From assembly GCF_030689645.1 (NCBI RefSeq), contig NZ_JAUYFU010000026.1, positions 1-64,000 of the forward strand: a stretch of 64,000 bases of DNA. Direction: 5' to 3'. Positions within the stretch are counted from its first letter, which is position 1, and every line of letters starts with the position of its first letter. The stretch is from Humidesulfovibrio sp. (lineage in GTDB: Bacteria > Desulfobacterota > Desulfovibrionia > Desulfovibrionales > Desulfovibrionaceae). This document shows positions 17,558 to 24,919 of this stretch, in pieces. The notes below the pieces were generated by a model. That model was not told the origin of the DNA and made no database searches. It worked only from the letters and a program-made list of their open reading frames with translations. The position numbers and the translations under genes were made by a program.

Positions 17558-19850
17558 CGCCAAGCCCCGGCCCAAAGCCGCACCGCGGCCCCTTGACGCG
17601 CCTTCAGCCGCAGCAAAGGCCCACCATCAAAGCAGGCCGGAGATGCTGCTTGAGGTGTCGCACCGCCTGGCCGGCCTGGACACCCTGGACGAGATGCTCC
17701 AGGCTATGATGGAGATGGTCTGCTGGGAACTGGGCGCCGAACGCGGCTCGCTGTTCCTGAACGACCCTGAAAACGGCGAGCTGTACTCCATCGTGGCGCA
17801 GGGGAACCAGCGCCGCCGCATCCGCATATTAAACACCTCCGGCGTGGCGGGCCGGGTGTTCACCACAGGCCGGGGCATGGTGGTGGCCGAGGCCTACAAG
17901 AACAAGCATTTCAACAAGGAAGTGGACCGCCAGACCGGCTATGTGACGCGCAACATCATCTGCGCGCCCATACGCACGGTCAAGGGCGAGCTCATCGGCG
18001 TGGCCCAGGTCCTGAACAAGAAGGACGGGGCCTTTTCGCGGGACGACCTCAAGCTGCTTGAGGCCATCGCCATGCAGGCGGCCATTGCGCTGTCCAGCGC
18101 CATATACATGGAGAAGATGCAGGTCTCCAGGGCGAAAGAGCTTGAGTTCCTGAACGTGGTGGCCGACGTGACCTCGGAGATTGAGCTGGGCACGCTTTTG
18201 CGCAAGGTCATGGGCGAGGCCACCAAGATGCTCTGCGCCGAGCGCTCCACCCTGTTTCTGAACGACGAGAAGACAAACGAGCTCTGGTCCATGGTGGGCG
18301 AAGGCATCGCCGCCACTCAAATCCGTTTTCCCAACCACCTGGGCATTGCGGGAGCCGTGTTCACCAGCGGCCGCTCGGTGAACATCCCCCACGCCTACGC
18401 CGACCTGCGCTTCAACCCGGCCTTTGACAAAAAGACGGGATTCTTCACGCGCTCCATCTTGTGCACCCCGGTGGTGACCAAAGAGGGCAAGGTCATCGGC
18501 GTGACCCAGGTTCTGAACCGGCACGGCGGCCCCTTCACCGCAGAGGACGAGTCCCGGCTCAAGGCCTTCACCGCGCAGATCTCCATCGCGCTGGAAAACG
18601 CCAAGCTCTTCAGCGATGTGCAGAGCATGCGCAATTACAACGAAAGCATGCTCCAGAGCATGAGCAACGGCGTCATCACCCTGGATGACGAGGGACGCAT
18701 CAAGACCTGCAACGCAGCCGGACTGCGCATTCTCTCGGCCAGCGGCCAGGAGCTCCTGGGCAGGCCCTTTGCAGAACTCTTCACCGGAGGCAACGCCTGG
18801 CTGGCGGACAAGGTGGCGGCGGTGGACGCCACCCAGGCGCCGGACATCGTCGTGGACGCGGAACTCAACTTCGGGAGCCAGAGCGTCTCGGTCAACGTCA
18901 CGGTGCTGCCGCTCTTGAGCGGAGAGCAGCAGAAGCTCGGAACCATGCTCATGGTGGAGGACATCTCCAGCGAAAAGCGCATGAAGTCCACCATGAGCAG
19001 GTACATGGACCCCAAGCTGGCCGATCAGCTCATGGCCGGGGGCGAGGACATCCTGGGCGGCAAGACGGTGGAGGCCACGGTGCTCTTCTCAGACATCCGA
19101 AGCTTCACCACCCTGACCGAGACCCTGGGCGCGCAAGGCACGGTGAGCTTTCTCAACGACTACTTCACCCTCATGATGGACTGCATCCAGGCCGAGGCCG
19201 GCATGCTCGACAAGTTCATCGGCGACGCAATCATGGCGGTGTTCGGCGTGCCCCTGTCCCACGAAGACGACGAGGACAGGGCCCTGCGCTGCGCCATCGC
19301 CATGATACGCGCCCTGCAAGGCTTCAACGCTCAGCGGGCCGCTGCGGGCAGCAAGCCCATAGACATCGGCATCGGCCTGAACACGGCCCAGGTGGTCTCG
19401 GGCAACATCGGCTCGCCCAAGCGCATGGACTACACCATCATCGGCGACGGGGTGAACCTGGCTGCGCGGCTGGAGTCGGCCTGCAAGCAGTACAGCGCGC
19501 GCATCCTCATCAGCGAGTTCACCCAGGCCCGGCTTAAGGGCATCTACCGCCTCCGCGACGTGGACGACGTGGTGGTCAAGGGCAAGACCGAACCCGTGCG
19601 GATTTTTGAGGTGCTGGATTACCACACCGACGAGAGCTTCCCCAACCTCATGGAGGCCACGGGACACTTCCAGGAGGGCCGCAAATCCTACCGCGCCGGA
19701 AATTTCGCCAAGGCTTGCCGCTCCTTTGCCGAGAGCCTGCGTCTGAACCCGGCTGACAAGCTCTCCGCCACCTACGTCGAACGCTGCGAAACCCTGTCCA
19801 CCGCCGATCCAAAGGATTGGAACGGGGTGTGGACCATGACCAGCAAATAG
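17547..19850 (+). CDS. Class III adenylate/guanylate cyclase with two GAF domains and a PAS domain
   Basis: Cytoplasmic protein of 767 residues. Two GAF domains (about residues 30-190 and 205-350) are followed by a PAS domain (from SMRNYNESMLQSMSNG, about 365-475), a class III cyclase domain (about 505-690) and a C-terminal TPR-like helix pair (FQEGRKSYRAGNFAKACRSF). Catalytic metal aspartates are in LFSDIRSFT and DKFIGDAIMAVFG. The lysine of DKFIGD and the YTIIGDGVNLAARLES motif fit adenylate rather than guanylate specificity, though this is not proof. The start at 17547 lies inside the coiled-coil gene end and is preceded by AAAGG. GAF domains suggest control by a small ligand, possibly a cyclic nucleotide. 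PilZ, HDOD and MBL-fold genes follow. Confidence 0.93.
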   Translation: MPGSAKPRPKAAPRPLDAPSAAAKAHHQSRPEMLLEVSHRLAGLDTLDEMLQAMMEMVCWELGAERGSLFLNDPENGELYSIVAQGNQRRRIRILNTSGVAGRVFTTGRGMVVAEAYKNKHFNKEVDRQTGYVTRNIICAPIRTVKGELIGVAQVLNKKDGAFSRDDLKLLEAIAMQAAIALSSAIYMEKMQVSRAKELEFLNVVADVTSEIELGTLLRKVMGEATKMLCAERSTLFLNDEKTNELWSMVGEGIAATQIRFPNHLGIAGAVFTSGRSVNIPHAYADLRFNPAFDKKTGFFTRSILCTPVVTKEGKVIGVTQVLNRHGGPFTAEDESRLKAFTAQISIALENAKLFSDVQSMRNYNESMLQSMSNGVITLDDEGRIKTCNAAGLRILSASGQELLGRPFAELFTGGNAWLADKVAAVDATQAPDIVVDAELNFGSQSVSVNVTVLPLLSGEQQKLGTMLMVEDISSEKRMKSTMSRYMDPKLADQLMAGGEDILGGKTVEATVLFSDIRSFTTLTETLGAQGTVSFLNDYFTLMMDCIQAEAGMLDKFIGDAIMAVFGVPLSHEDDEDRALRCAIAMIRALQGFNAQRAAAGSKPIDIGIGLNTAQVVSGNIGSPKRMDYTIIGDGVNLAARLESACKQYSARILISEFTQARLKGIYRLRDVDDVVVKGKTEPVRIFEVLDYHTDESFPNLMEATGHFQEGRKSYRAGNFAKACRSFAESLRLNPADKLSATYVERCETLSTADPKDWNGVWTMTSK

Positions 19851-19862
19851 CATGGAGCGCAC

Positions 19863-20189
19863 GTGACGGCACACTGCACAGCCACCCCTCCCGCCCCAGG
19901 CGGCCCCGACAACCGGAGCCACGCCCGGCGCGCTGTGCGCATCACCGGACGCCTGTTCAGTGATGGCGTCTGGCAGGATTGCGAGGTCATCAACGTCTCC
20001 GCAGGCGGGGCGAAGCTGCACGTGGTCAGCGCCTGCCGCCCGGGACAGGAGCTGCGCCTGGAGATCGAACTCTGCGGCCAGCTCCCCGGAGTTGCCGCCT
20101 GGGTGCGTGGAGACGAACTGGGCATCAAATTCACTGGCGACCCCGCCGAAACCGCCGCAGCCCTCATCGGCCTTGCAACCTACGGCTAA
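19863..20189 (+). CDS. PilZ domain protein
   Basis: Single-domain protein of 108 residues, started by GTG 12 bp after the cyclase stop. It has the PilZ features: an Arg-rich N-terminal motif (HARRAVRI, in the place of RxxxR), then NVSAGGAKLHV (the D/N-x-S-x-x-G motif) and a terminal beta strand (LGIKF). PilZ domains bind cyclic di-GMP and pass the signal to pili, flagella or polysaccharide machinery. The arginine motif is RRAVR rather than a strict R-x-x-x-R with preceding Gln, but two usable arginines remain. Lying in one operon with a nucleotide cyclase, it may read a second messenger. Confidence 0.82.
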   Translation: MTAHCTATPPAPGGPDNRSHARRAVRITGRLFSDGVWQDCEVINVSAGGAKLHVVSACRPGQELRLEIELCGQLPGVAAWVRGDELGIKFTGDPAETAAALIGLATYG

Positions 20190-20317
20190 GGCCATGACTC
20201 CGTTGCGACGCGAACGCGAGCCAATGGGCAAAGCCATTGAATTTCCGCGTCTCCCTTGATATCAGCCGCCGGTGGCCAGCCGCCGATGAGCATCCAATAC
20301 CAGGAAACAGGAGCACC

Positions 20318-21169
20318 ATGACGCACAGGCCAAGCATCGACGCCACCCTCGCGCTGGTGGACAACATCCCCGCTTTCTCAAAAAGCGTCACCCGCGTGCT
20401 TCATCTGGCGTCGGACCTGAACTGCAGCGCCCGCGACCTGCTGGAGGTCGTCTCCACAGACCCCGTGCTCACCATGAAGGTTCTGCGCCTGGTGAATTCC
20501 GCCTATTTTGGCCGTTCGCAAAAGGTCACCTCGGTCCATCAGGCAATGGTGACGCTGGGCCTGAACACTCTGAAAAATGTCGCGCTCTCCCTGGCCATGC
20601 TCGGCGCCCTGCCAAAGAAAAGCAGCTCCGGCTTCGACATCGACGCGCTCTGGGAGCACAGCCTGGCCGTGGGCCTGGCCGCCCGGCGGCTGGCCCGGCA
20701 GCAGAACCTGAGCCGCACCGAGGCCGAGGACTGCTTTGTGGCCGGCCTGCTGCACGATGTGGGCAAGCTGGTCCTGGCCCAGTTCCGACCGCAGGAGTTC
20801 GCCGATGCCCTGGACGAAGCCCGGCAGCAGGGCCGTCCGCTCCACGAGGCCGAGCGCGCCAGCATCGGCGTCGACCACGCGGAACTCGGCGCAGCCCTGG
20901 CCCGGCGCTGGGAACTGCCGCCCGCCCTGGTCAATGCGCTGGCCGGACACCATGACCCGGAAGCCGCGCCCGCGCCCATGACCGATGTGATCTTCGCCGC
21001 GAACCAGGTGGCGAAGCGGTTGACTCTCGGAGACTCCGGCGACATGCAAACCCTGCCCTTCCCGAGCGGCCTGGCGGAGCGCCTGGGCCTGGACGCCGGG
21101 GCCGCCACAGCGCTCATGCCCGACCTTGGCGATGAGCTGGAACGTTCGCGCATCCTCCTGAAACTCTAG
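20318..21169 (+). CDS. HDOD domain signalling protein
   Basis: Protein of 283 residues. The HDOD domain spans about residues 10-205 (NIPAFSKSVTRVLHLASD, then STDPVLTMKVLRLVNSAYFG, the usual helix pattern). It carries an intact HD-like metal motif GLLHDVGKLVLAQF near residue 145. HDOD proteins are phosphodiesterase-like but often act as signalling adaptors. The start at 20318 follows ACAGGAG; the upstream in-frame codons are rejected. It belongs to the cyclase operon, 128 bp after the PilZ gene and 19 bp before the MBL-fold gene. Confidence 0.88.
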   Translation: MTHRPSIDATLALVDNIPAFSKSVTRVLHLASDLNCSARDLLEVVSTDPVLTMKVLRLVNSAYFGRSQKVTSVHQAMVTLGLNTLKNVALSLAMLGALPKKSSSGFDIDALWEHSLAVGLAARRLARQQNLSRTEAEDCFVAGLLHDVGKLVLAQFRPQEFADALDEARQQGRPLHEAERASIGVDHAELGAALARRWELPPALVNALAGHHDPEAAPAPMTDVIFAANQVAKRLTLGDSGDMQTLPFPSGLAERLGLDAGAATALMPDLGDELERSRILLKL

Positions 21170-21188
21170 CTAAAGGACAGGTTTCACC

Positions 21189-22070
21189 ATGCGGCTCGTC
21201 TTCTGGGGAACCCGCGGCTCCATCGCAGCGCCCGGCCCCGACACTGTTGTGTTCGGCGGCAACACCACCTGCCTTGAAATCGACACGGGCAGCGGGGAGC
21301 GCATCATTCTGGACGCAGGCACCGGCATCCGGGCCTTGGGCCTGAAGCTTGCGCAACACATGCCCCTGCGCTGCTCCATCTTCATCACCCACACCCACTG
21401 GGACCACATCCAGGGCCTTCCCTTCTTCGTGCCGCTCTTCGTGCCGGGAAACAGCATCGACATCCACGGCCCCTTTGATCCTGTGGGCCTGAAGGACATC
21501 CAGGACGTGCTCTCCGGCCAGATGGCCTATCCCTACTTTCCGGTCAGCAGCGCGGAGCTCAAGGCCAACATCGCCTACAAGACCCTCTCCGAGGGCCAGA
21601 GCGTGCAGATCGGCGAGGCAGAGGTCACTGGGCTGCTCATGAACCATCCGGTTATCTCCCTTGGCTACAAGGTTTCCTGCGGGGGCAAGAGCATCTTCTT
21701 CACCGGCGATCACGAGGACTACGGCAACATCTATGCCCCCGGCGACCAGTTCTATGACGAATACGAGGAGATCATCGCGGAGCGCCGCGCCCGGCAGGCG
21801 GATTTCCTGCGCGGGGTGGACGTGCTGGTGAGCGACTGCATGTATGCCGACGACGAGCTGCGCCTGAAGGCTGGCTGGGGCCACTCCAGCCCGACCACCT
21901 GCGCCCGCCTGGCGCGTAGCGCAGGAATTCCACGACTCGTCCTGACGCATTTCGATCCCACCAGAAATGACGAGGCGCTGCGGCTCTTTGAACGCGCCGC
22001 GCGCGAGGCGCACCAGGGGCCGGACCTGTCCATCGAACTGGCCAGAGAAGGAATGGTCATAGATCTCTAG
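21189..22070 (+). CDS. Metallo-beta-lactamase-fold hydrolase
   Basis: Protein of 293 residues with the MBL metal motif THTHWDHIQG near residue 70. Further ligands are in MNHPVISLGY, FFTGDHEDYG and LVLTHFDPTRND. The N-terminus (RLVFWGTRGSIAAPGPDT, then FGGNTTCLEI) resembles the PhnP/RNase Z-like subgroup (COG1235 type), whose members cleave phosphodiesters including cyclic ones. It lacks a signal peptide and so should be cytoplasmic. Being the last gene of a cyclase-PilZ-HDOD operon, it could be the phosphodiesterase that removes the cyclase product. That is inference only. Confidence 0.85.
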   Translation: MRLVFWGTRGSIAAPGPDTVVFGGNTTCLEIDTGSGERIILDAGTGIRALGLKLAQHMPLRCSIFITHTHWDHIQGLPFFVPLFVPGNSIDIHGPFDPVGLKDIQDVLSGQMAYPYFPVSSAELKANIAYKTLSEGQSVQIGEAEVTGLLMNHPVISLGYKVSCGGKSIFFTGDHEDYGNIYAPGDQFYDEYEEIIAERRARQADFLRGVDVLVSDCMYADDELRLKAGWGHSSPTTCARLARSAGIPRLVLTHFDPTRNDEALRLFERAAREAHQGPDLSIELAREGMVIDL

Positions 22071-22177
22071 CAACAGCCGCTGTCGGACCCCGCTCCCCGA
22101 AAACTTGCAAGAGGCACTGAAGAACCAAAAGCACGCTCTGTTCCAAACCGCAACGACGACTGCTTTGCCTTTCTCTA

Positions 22178-22194
22178 ATCCATGATTTATGGAT
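22178..22194. promoter_or_regulatory. Inverted repeat, putative binding site of the NtrC-type regulator (site 1)
   Basis: ATCCAT-GATTT-ATGGAT, a perfect 6-bp-arm repeat with five-base spacer, 25 bp ahead of the regulator start codon. It has the same geometry as three repeats in the tad control region, suggesting autoregulation. Confidence 0.65.
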
Positions 22195-22219
22195 GAAGAA
22201 AACGATTGAGGAGCGCGCA

Positions 22220-23611
22220 ATGGGACACACCAGCGGCAAGATCCTGCTCATTGAGGACAACGAGGCCTTCCGGGACATGCTCCGGGAAAGCCTGCAGGAG
22301 TTCGGGCATGAGGTCGCCGTTGTCCGCACCGCCGAGCAGGGCATCGAACTGGTACAATCCGGAGGGTTCGACCTGGTCATCACCGATGTTCGCCTTCCCG
22401 GGATGTCGGGAGTTGACGCCCTGCACATGCTCCGAGAGGCAGCCCCCAGCACGGAGGTCATCGTCATGACCGCGTTCTCGGATCATGACACCGCCTTGGA
22501 CGCCATCCGGCAGGGCGCATATGACTTCTTCTCCAAGCCCTTTCGCCTTGAGGAAATGCAGACCGTGGTCAACCGGGCTTTGGAGAAGCACAGCCTCAAG
22601 CAGGAGATAGGCATCCTGCGCGAAGCCCTGTCCTCCAACCGGACCGGCCGCCAGGCCATTGGTCAAAGCCCGGCGATGCAGGCCGTGCACTCCTTTGTCA
22701 AACGGGTCGCCCCGCTGGACACCTCGGTGCTCATCCTAGGCGAATCCGGCACGGGCAAGGAGGTTGTCGCGGACCTTATTCATGAAGCCAGCAGGCGGGC
22801 AGGCGGTCCTTTCATCAAGCTGAACTGCGCGGGCATCCCGGAAAACCTGCTTGAAAGCGAGCTGTTCGGACACGAGAAAGGCGCGTTCACCGGAGCCATC
22901 CATTCAAAGCCAGGGCGCTTTGAACTGGCCCAGGGAGGCACGCTGCTCCTGGACGAGATCGGCGACATGCCCTTGACCCTGCAGCCCAAACTCTTGAGGG
23001 CGGTTGAGCAGAAGCAGGCGGAACGCATCGGTGGCACAAAACCGGTGCAATATGATGTCCGCATCGTGGCCGCAACCAATGCCGACCTTGCGCGGCGCGT
23101 CGCAGACAAGTCTTTCCGCGAGGATCTGTACTACCGCCTCAATGTGGCCACCATCCACCTGCCGCCCCTGCGTGAACGGAAAGAGGACATCGCCCTCCTG
23201 GCGGCGCATTTTCTCCAGGCATTCAACCAGCGGACCGGCGCGAGCATACCGCCCCTGGGCCAGGCCTCCGTGGACCGTCTCAATGCATACAATTGGCCGG
23301 GCAACGTGCGGCAATTGGCCAATGTGGTGGAGCGCGCCGCAATCTTCAGCCGCTCTGGGATCATCACCGCAGCCGATGTGGAACTCGCCATCTCCGATGG
23401 AGCCCAGCCGGCCCCGGCAGGCGAAAGCGGCAGCCCCCTGCCCCTGCGCCAGACCCTCCAGGATGTGGAGCGCAGCCTCATCGTCTCCGCCCTGCGCCGC
23501 ACGGGCGGCATCCAAACCTTGGCGGCCAAGGCCCTGGGCATCACGCCCACCAATCTCTGGAACAAGATCCAGAAGCATGGCATCACCGCCGATGAGAGTC
23601 TCCCCAACTAG
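22220..23611 (+). CDS. NtrC-family sigma-54-dependent response regulator, probable tad pilus activator
   Basis: Protein of 463 residues with receiver, AAA+ and Fis-type DNA-binding domains. The receiver has the acidic pair in LLIEDNEAF, phosphoacceptor Asp in ITDVRLPGMSG and Lys in FSKPF. The AAA+ domain has Walker A GESGTGKE, the sigma-54 contact loop GAFTGA, Walker B LLLDEIGDM and the arginine-finger region FREDLYYRL. The C-terminal helix-turn-helix is GGIQTLAAKALGITPTNLWNKI. The start at 22220 follows GAGGAG. The tad promoter 350 bp downstream of its stop is a sigma-54 consensus with three repeats like the one ahead of this gene, so it very likely activates the pilus operon. The hybrid kinase at the far end of the locus is its likely partner. 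Confidence 0.94.
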   Translation: MGHTSGKILLIEDNEAFRDMLRESLQEFGHEVAVVRTAEQGIELVQSGGFDLVITDVRLPGMSGVDALHMLREAAPSTEVIVMTAFSDHDTALDAIRQGAYDFFSKPFRLEEMQTVVNRALEKHSLKQEIGILREALSSNRTGRQAIGQSPAMQAVHSFVKRVAPLDTSVLILGESGTGKEVVADLIHEASRRAGGPFIKLNCAGIPENLLESELFGHEKGAFTGAIHSKPGRFELAQGGTLLLDEIGDMPLTLQPKLLRAVEQKQAERIGGTKPVQYDVRIVAATNADLARRVADKSFREDLYYRLNVATIHLPPLRERKEDIALLAAHFLQAFNQRTGASIPPLGQASVDRLNAYNWPGNVRQLANVVERAAIFSRSGIITAADVELAISDGAQPAPAGESGSPLPLRQTLQDVERSLIVSALRRTGGIQTLAAKALGITPTNLWNKIQKHGITADESLPN

Positions 23612-23621
23612 CCCCCCAATC

Positions 23622-23638
23622 ATCCATAAATAATGGAC
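23622..23638. promoter_or_regulatory. Inverted repeat, putative enhancer site 2
   Basis: ATCCAT-AAATA-ATGGAC: perfect TCCAT/ATGGA arms with five-base spacer, 11 bp after the regulator stop codon. Centre about 355 bp upstream of the predicted tad transcription start. Confidence 0.65.
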
Positions 23639-23662
23639 ACAGGGCCCACGGCCCCGCACGCG

Positions 23663-23679
23663 CTCCACAATCTGTGGAT
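23663..23679. promoter_or_regulatory. Inverted repeat, putative enhancer site 3
   Basis: CTCCAC-AATCT-GTGGAT: TCCAC/GTGGA arms with the same five-base spacer. It starts 41 bp (about four helical turns) after the start of site 2, so the two would lie on the same DNA face. Confidence 0.65.
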
Positions 23680-23820
23680 TCAAAATCATACCAGTCAAGC
23701 AAACCACACGATTCAGGGTAGTTATAGCGACATGCCATAAGCAGACAGAGGCTCATAGAGCGGATGTCTGAGATTTTCGATGGTCCTTTCCTCGGAATGT
23801 GTCCCAAAAAGGCAGCCACA

Positions 23821-23837
23821 GTCCACTTTCTGTGGAT
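23821..23837. promoter_or_regulatory. Inverted repeat, putative enhancer site 4
   Basis: GTCCAC-TTTCT-GTGGAT: TCCAC/GTGGA arms with five-base spacer, centred about 130 bp upstream of the -24 element, a normal enhancer distance for NtrC-type activators. Confidence 0.65.
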
Positions 23838-23883
23838 TCCACCTCCCCGCCAGATGTGCGCATCTCAAAACGCTTGAGAAAAC

Positions 23884-23916
23884 ATTGCTGCCACAACCCA
23901 CTGTCCGGGCAGCAAT
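23884..23916. repeat. Inverted repeat in the tad control region
   Basis: Arms ATTGCTGCC and GGCAGCAAT, 9 bp each and perfect, are separated by 15 bp. It lies between enhancer site 4 and the promoter. It may be a second protein site or an extruding hairpin; the binding protein is unknown. Confidence 0.5.
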
Positions 23917-23934
23917 TCCCTACCAGTGTTGTCT

Positions 23935-23950
23935 GCATTCCCGGGAATGC
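23935..23950. promoter_or_regulatory. Perfect 16-bp palindrome abutting the sigma-54 promoter
   Basis: GCATTCCC-GGGAATGC has no spacer and ends 8 bp before the first base of the -24 element. Its sequence differs from the TCCAY repeats, so it should bind a different regulator, perhaps a repressor of pilus expression. Confidence 0.6.
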
Positions 23951-23958
23951 CCAAAAAC

Positions 23959-23974
23959 TGGCACGCTGGTTGCT
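23959..23974 (+). promoter_or_regulatory. Sigma-54 (-24/-12) promoter of the tad pilus operon
   Basis: TGGCACG-CTGG-TTGCT matches the consensus TGGCACR-N4-TTGCW at every defined position. The -24 GG is at 23960-23961 and the -12 GC at 23972-23973, putting transcription start near 23985, about 47 bp ahead of the pilin ATG. Confidence 0.9.
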
Positions 23975-24031
23975 CAAGGGACAGCATGAATCGGCCAATA
24001 GTGGCCACAAACAAAGCCCCAGGAGGACACC

Positions 24032-24208
24032 ATGTTGACCAGACTCATGACCCTGATCCGTGACGACGAAGGCGCTACCGCTCTGGAGTATGGACTCATC
24101 GCCGCCCTCATCGCCGCTGTCATCGTCGGCGCTGTCACCGCCCTTGGCACCCGCGTCCAGGGAACCTTCCAGACTATCACCAACGCCATGCCCGGAGCTG
24201 GCGGCTAA
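24032..24208 (+). CDS. flp: Flp/Fap-type major pilin precursor
   Basis: Small protein of 58 residues, the expected size for a Flp pilin. It has a short charged leader ending in DDEG, then ATALEYGLIAALIAAVIV with the class-defining Glu-Tyr at mature positions 5-6. Prepilin peptidase should cut between Gly14 and Ala15, leaving a hydrophobic helix and a short Thr/Gly-rich tail. AGGAGG precedes the ATG. It is the first gene after the sigma-54 promoter and the only Flp pilin seen. A stable hairpin separates it from the downstream assembly genes. Confidence 0.93.
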   Translation: MLTRLMTLIRDDEGATALEYGLIAALIAAVIVGAVTALGTRVQGTFQTITNAMPGAGG

Positions 24209-24281
24209 CTCCGGCCCGGACAGAATCTGACCGGCAACAGGCCATGCGAAACATTTCTGAAATGCTGCTGAACCCAGGATA

Positions 24282-24323
24282 CCGGGCAGGACGTGGACTT
24301 CTTCCCCACGCGAACCTGCCCGG
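24282..24323 (+). repeat. Long stable hairpin between pilin and tadV
   Basis: Outer arms CCGGGCAGG and CCTGCCCGG pair perfectly, and an inner stem CGTGG/CCACG extends the structure. No T-run follows. It probably protects or partly attenuates the transcript so that pilin is made in excess over the assembly proteins. Confidence 0.7.
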
Positions 24324-24360
24324 ACCCTGAAGCCGCACAGGAAACGACAAGGGAGGCACC

Positions 24361-24909
24361 ATGAATCCGATAATCTTCACCACCGTGTGCCTTGCCCTGG
24401 CCGCAGCAACCTGCATCGACCTCCGTTCCCAGCGCATTCCCAACGCGCTGACAATCCCCACCGCCCTCGCCGCCCTGGCGTTCCACGCGCTGAACCAGGG
24501 ACCCGCTGGTTTCTGGTTCAGCGCGGGGGGACTGGGCCTCGGATTCGGGCTCATGCTCGCCCCCTTTCTTTTCGGGGTCATGGGTGGCGGCGACCTGAAG
24601 CTTATGGCTGCCGTTGGCGCCTGGCTCGGGCCGCAGGCCGTCTTCACCGCATTTCTGGCAACGAGCATCGCAGGCGGGCTTTATGCCCTCGCAGTGCTCG
24701 CGCAACGACGAGATGTCCTGCGCAGCGTCTTTCTGCGCTTCACCAGCGCGCTGTACGCAACTGCAGGCACGGGCGAATTTCATTACAGACCCGCCCCCGG
24801 GGCCGAGACGCTCCCCAGGCTGTGCTACGGCCTGGCCATTTCCTTGGGAACCCTGGCCGTCATGATCCACCGCGTGCTTGAACACGGCTGGCTCGGCCAG
24901 GCCTGGTGA
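24361..24909 (+). CDS. tadV: Prepilin peptidase TadV/CpaA (A24 family)
   Basis: Membrane aspartyl protease of 182 residues that cleaves Flp prepilin and the TadE/F pseudopilins. The two catalytic aspartates are in CIDLRSQRIPN (near residue 20) and MGGGDLKLMAAVG (near residue 79), both in the A24 family context. Several hydrophobic helices surround them. Like other Tad peptidases it lacks the N-terminal methylase domain of PilD. It carries a longer C-terminal section than the minimal 150-residue forms. Its stop lies 10 bp before cpaB. Confidence 0.92.
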   Translation: MNPIIFTTVCLALAAATCIDLRSQRIPNALTIPTALAALAFHALNQGPAGFWFSAGGLGLGFGLMLAPFLFGVMGGGDLKLMAAVGAWLGPQAVFTAFLATSIAGGLYALAVLAQRRDVLRSVFLRFTSALYATAGTGEFHYRPAPGAETLPRLCYGLAISLGTLAVMIHRVLEHGWLGQAW

Positions 24910-24919
24910 GGGGGACCAC

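Larger units (their letters stand above)
23612..24031. other. Control region of the tad operon
   Basis: A 420-bp gene-free stretch, more AT-rich than its surroundings. In order it holds three TCCAY-N5-RTGGA repeats, a 9-bp inverted repeat, a 16-bp palindrome, a sigma-54 promoter and the pilin ribosome site AGGAGG. Confidence 0.75.

Noticed and set aside
22081-22219. Sigma-54 promoter ahead of the first NtrC-type regulator gene
   Set aside because: No GG-N10-GC pair with acceptable flanks was found; that gene probably uses another sigma factor.
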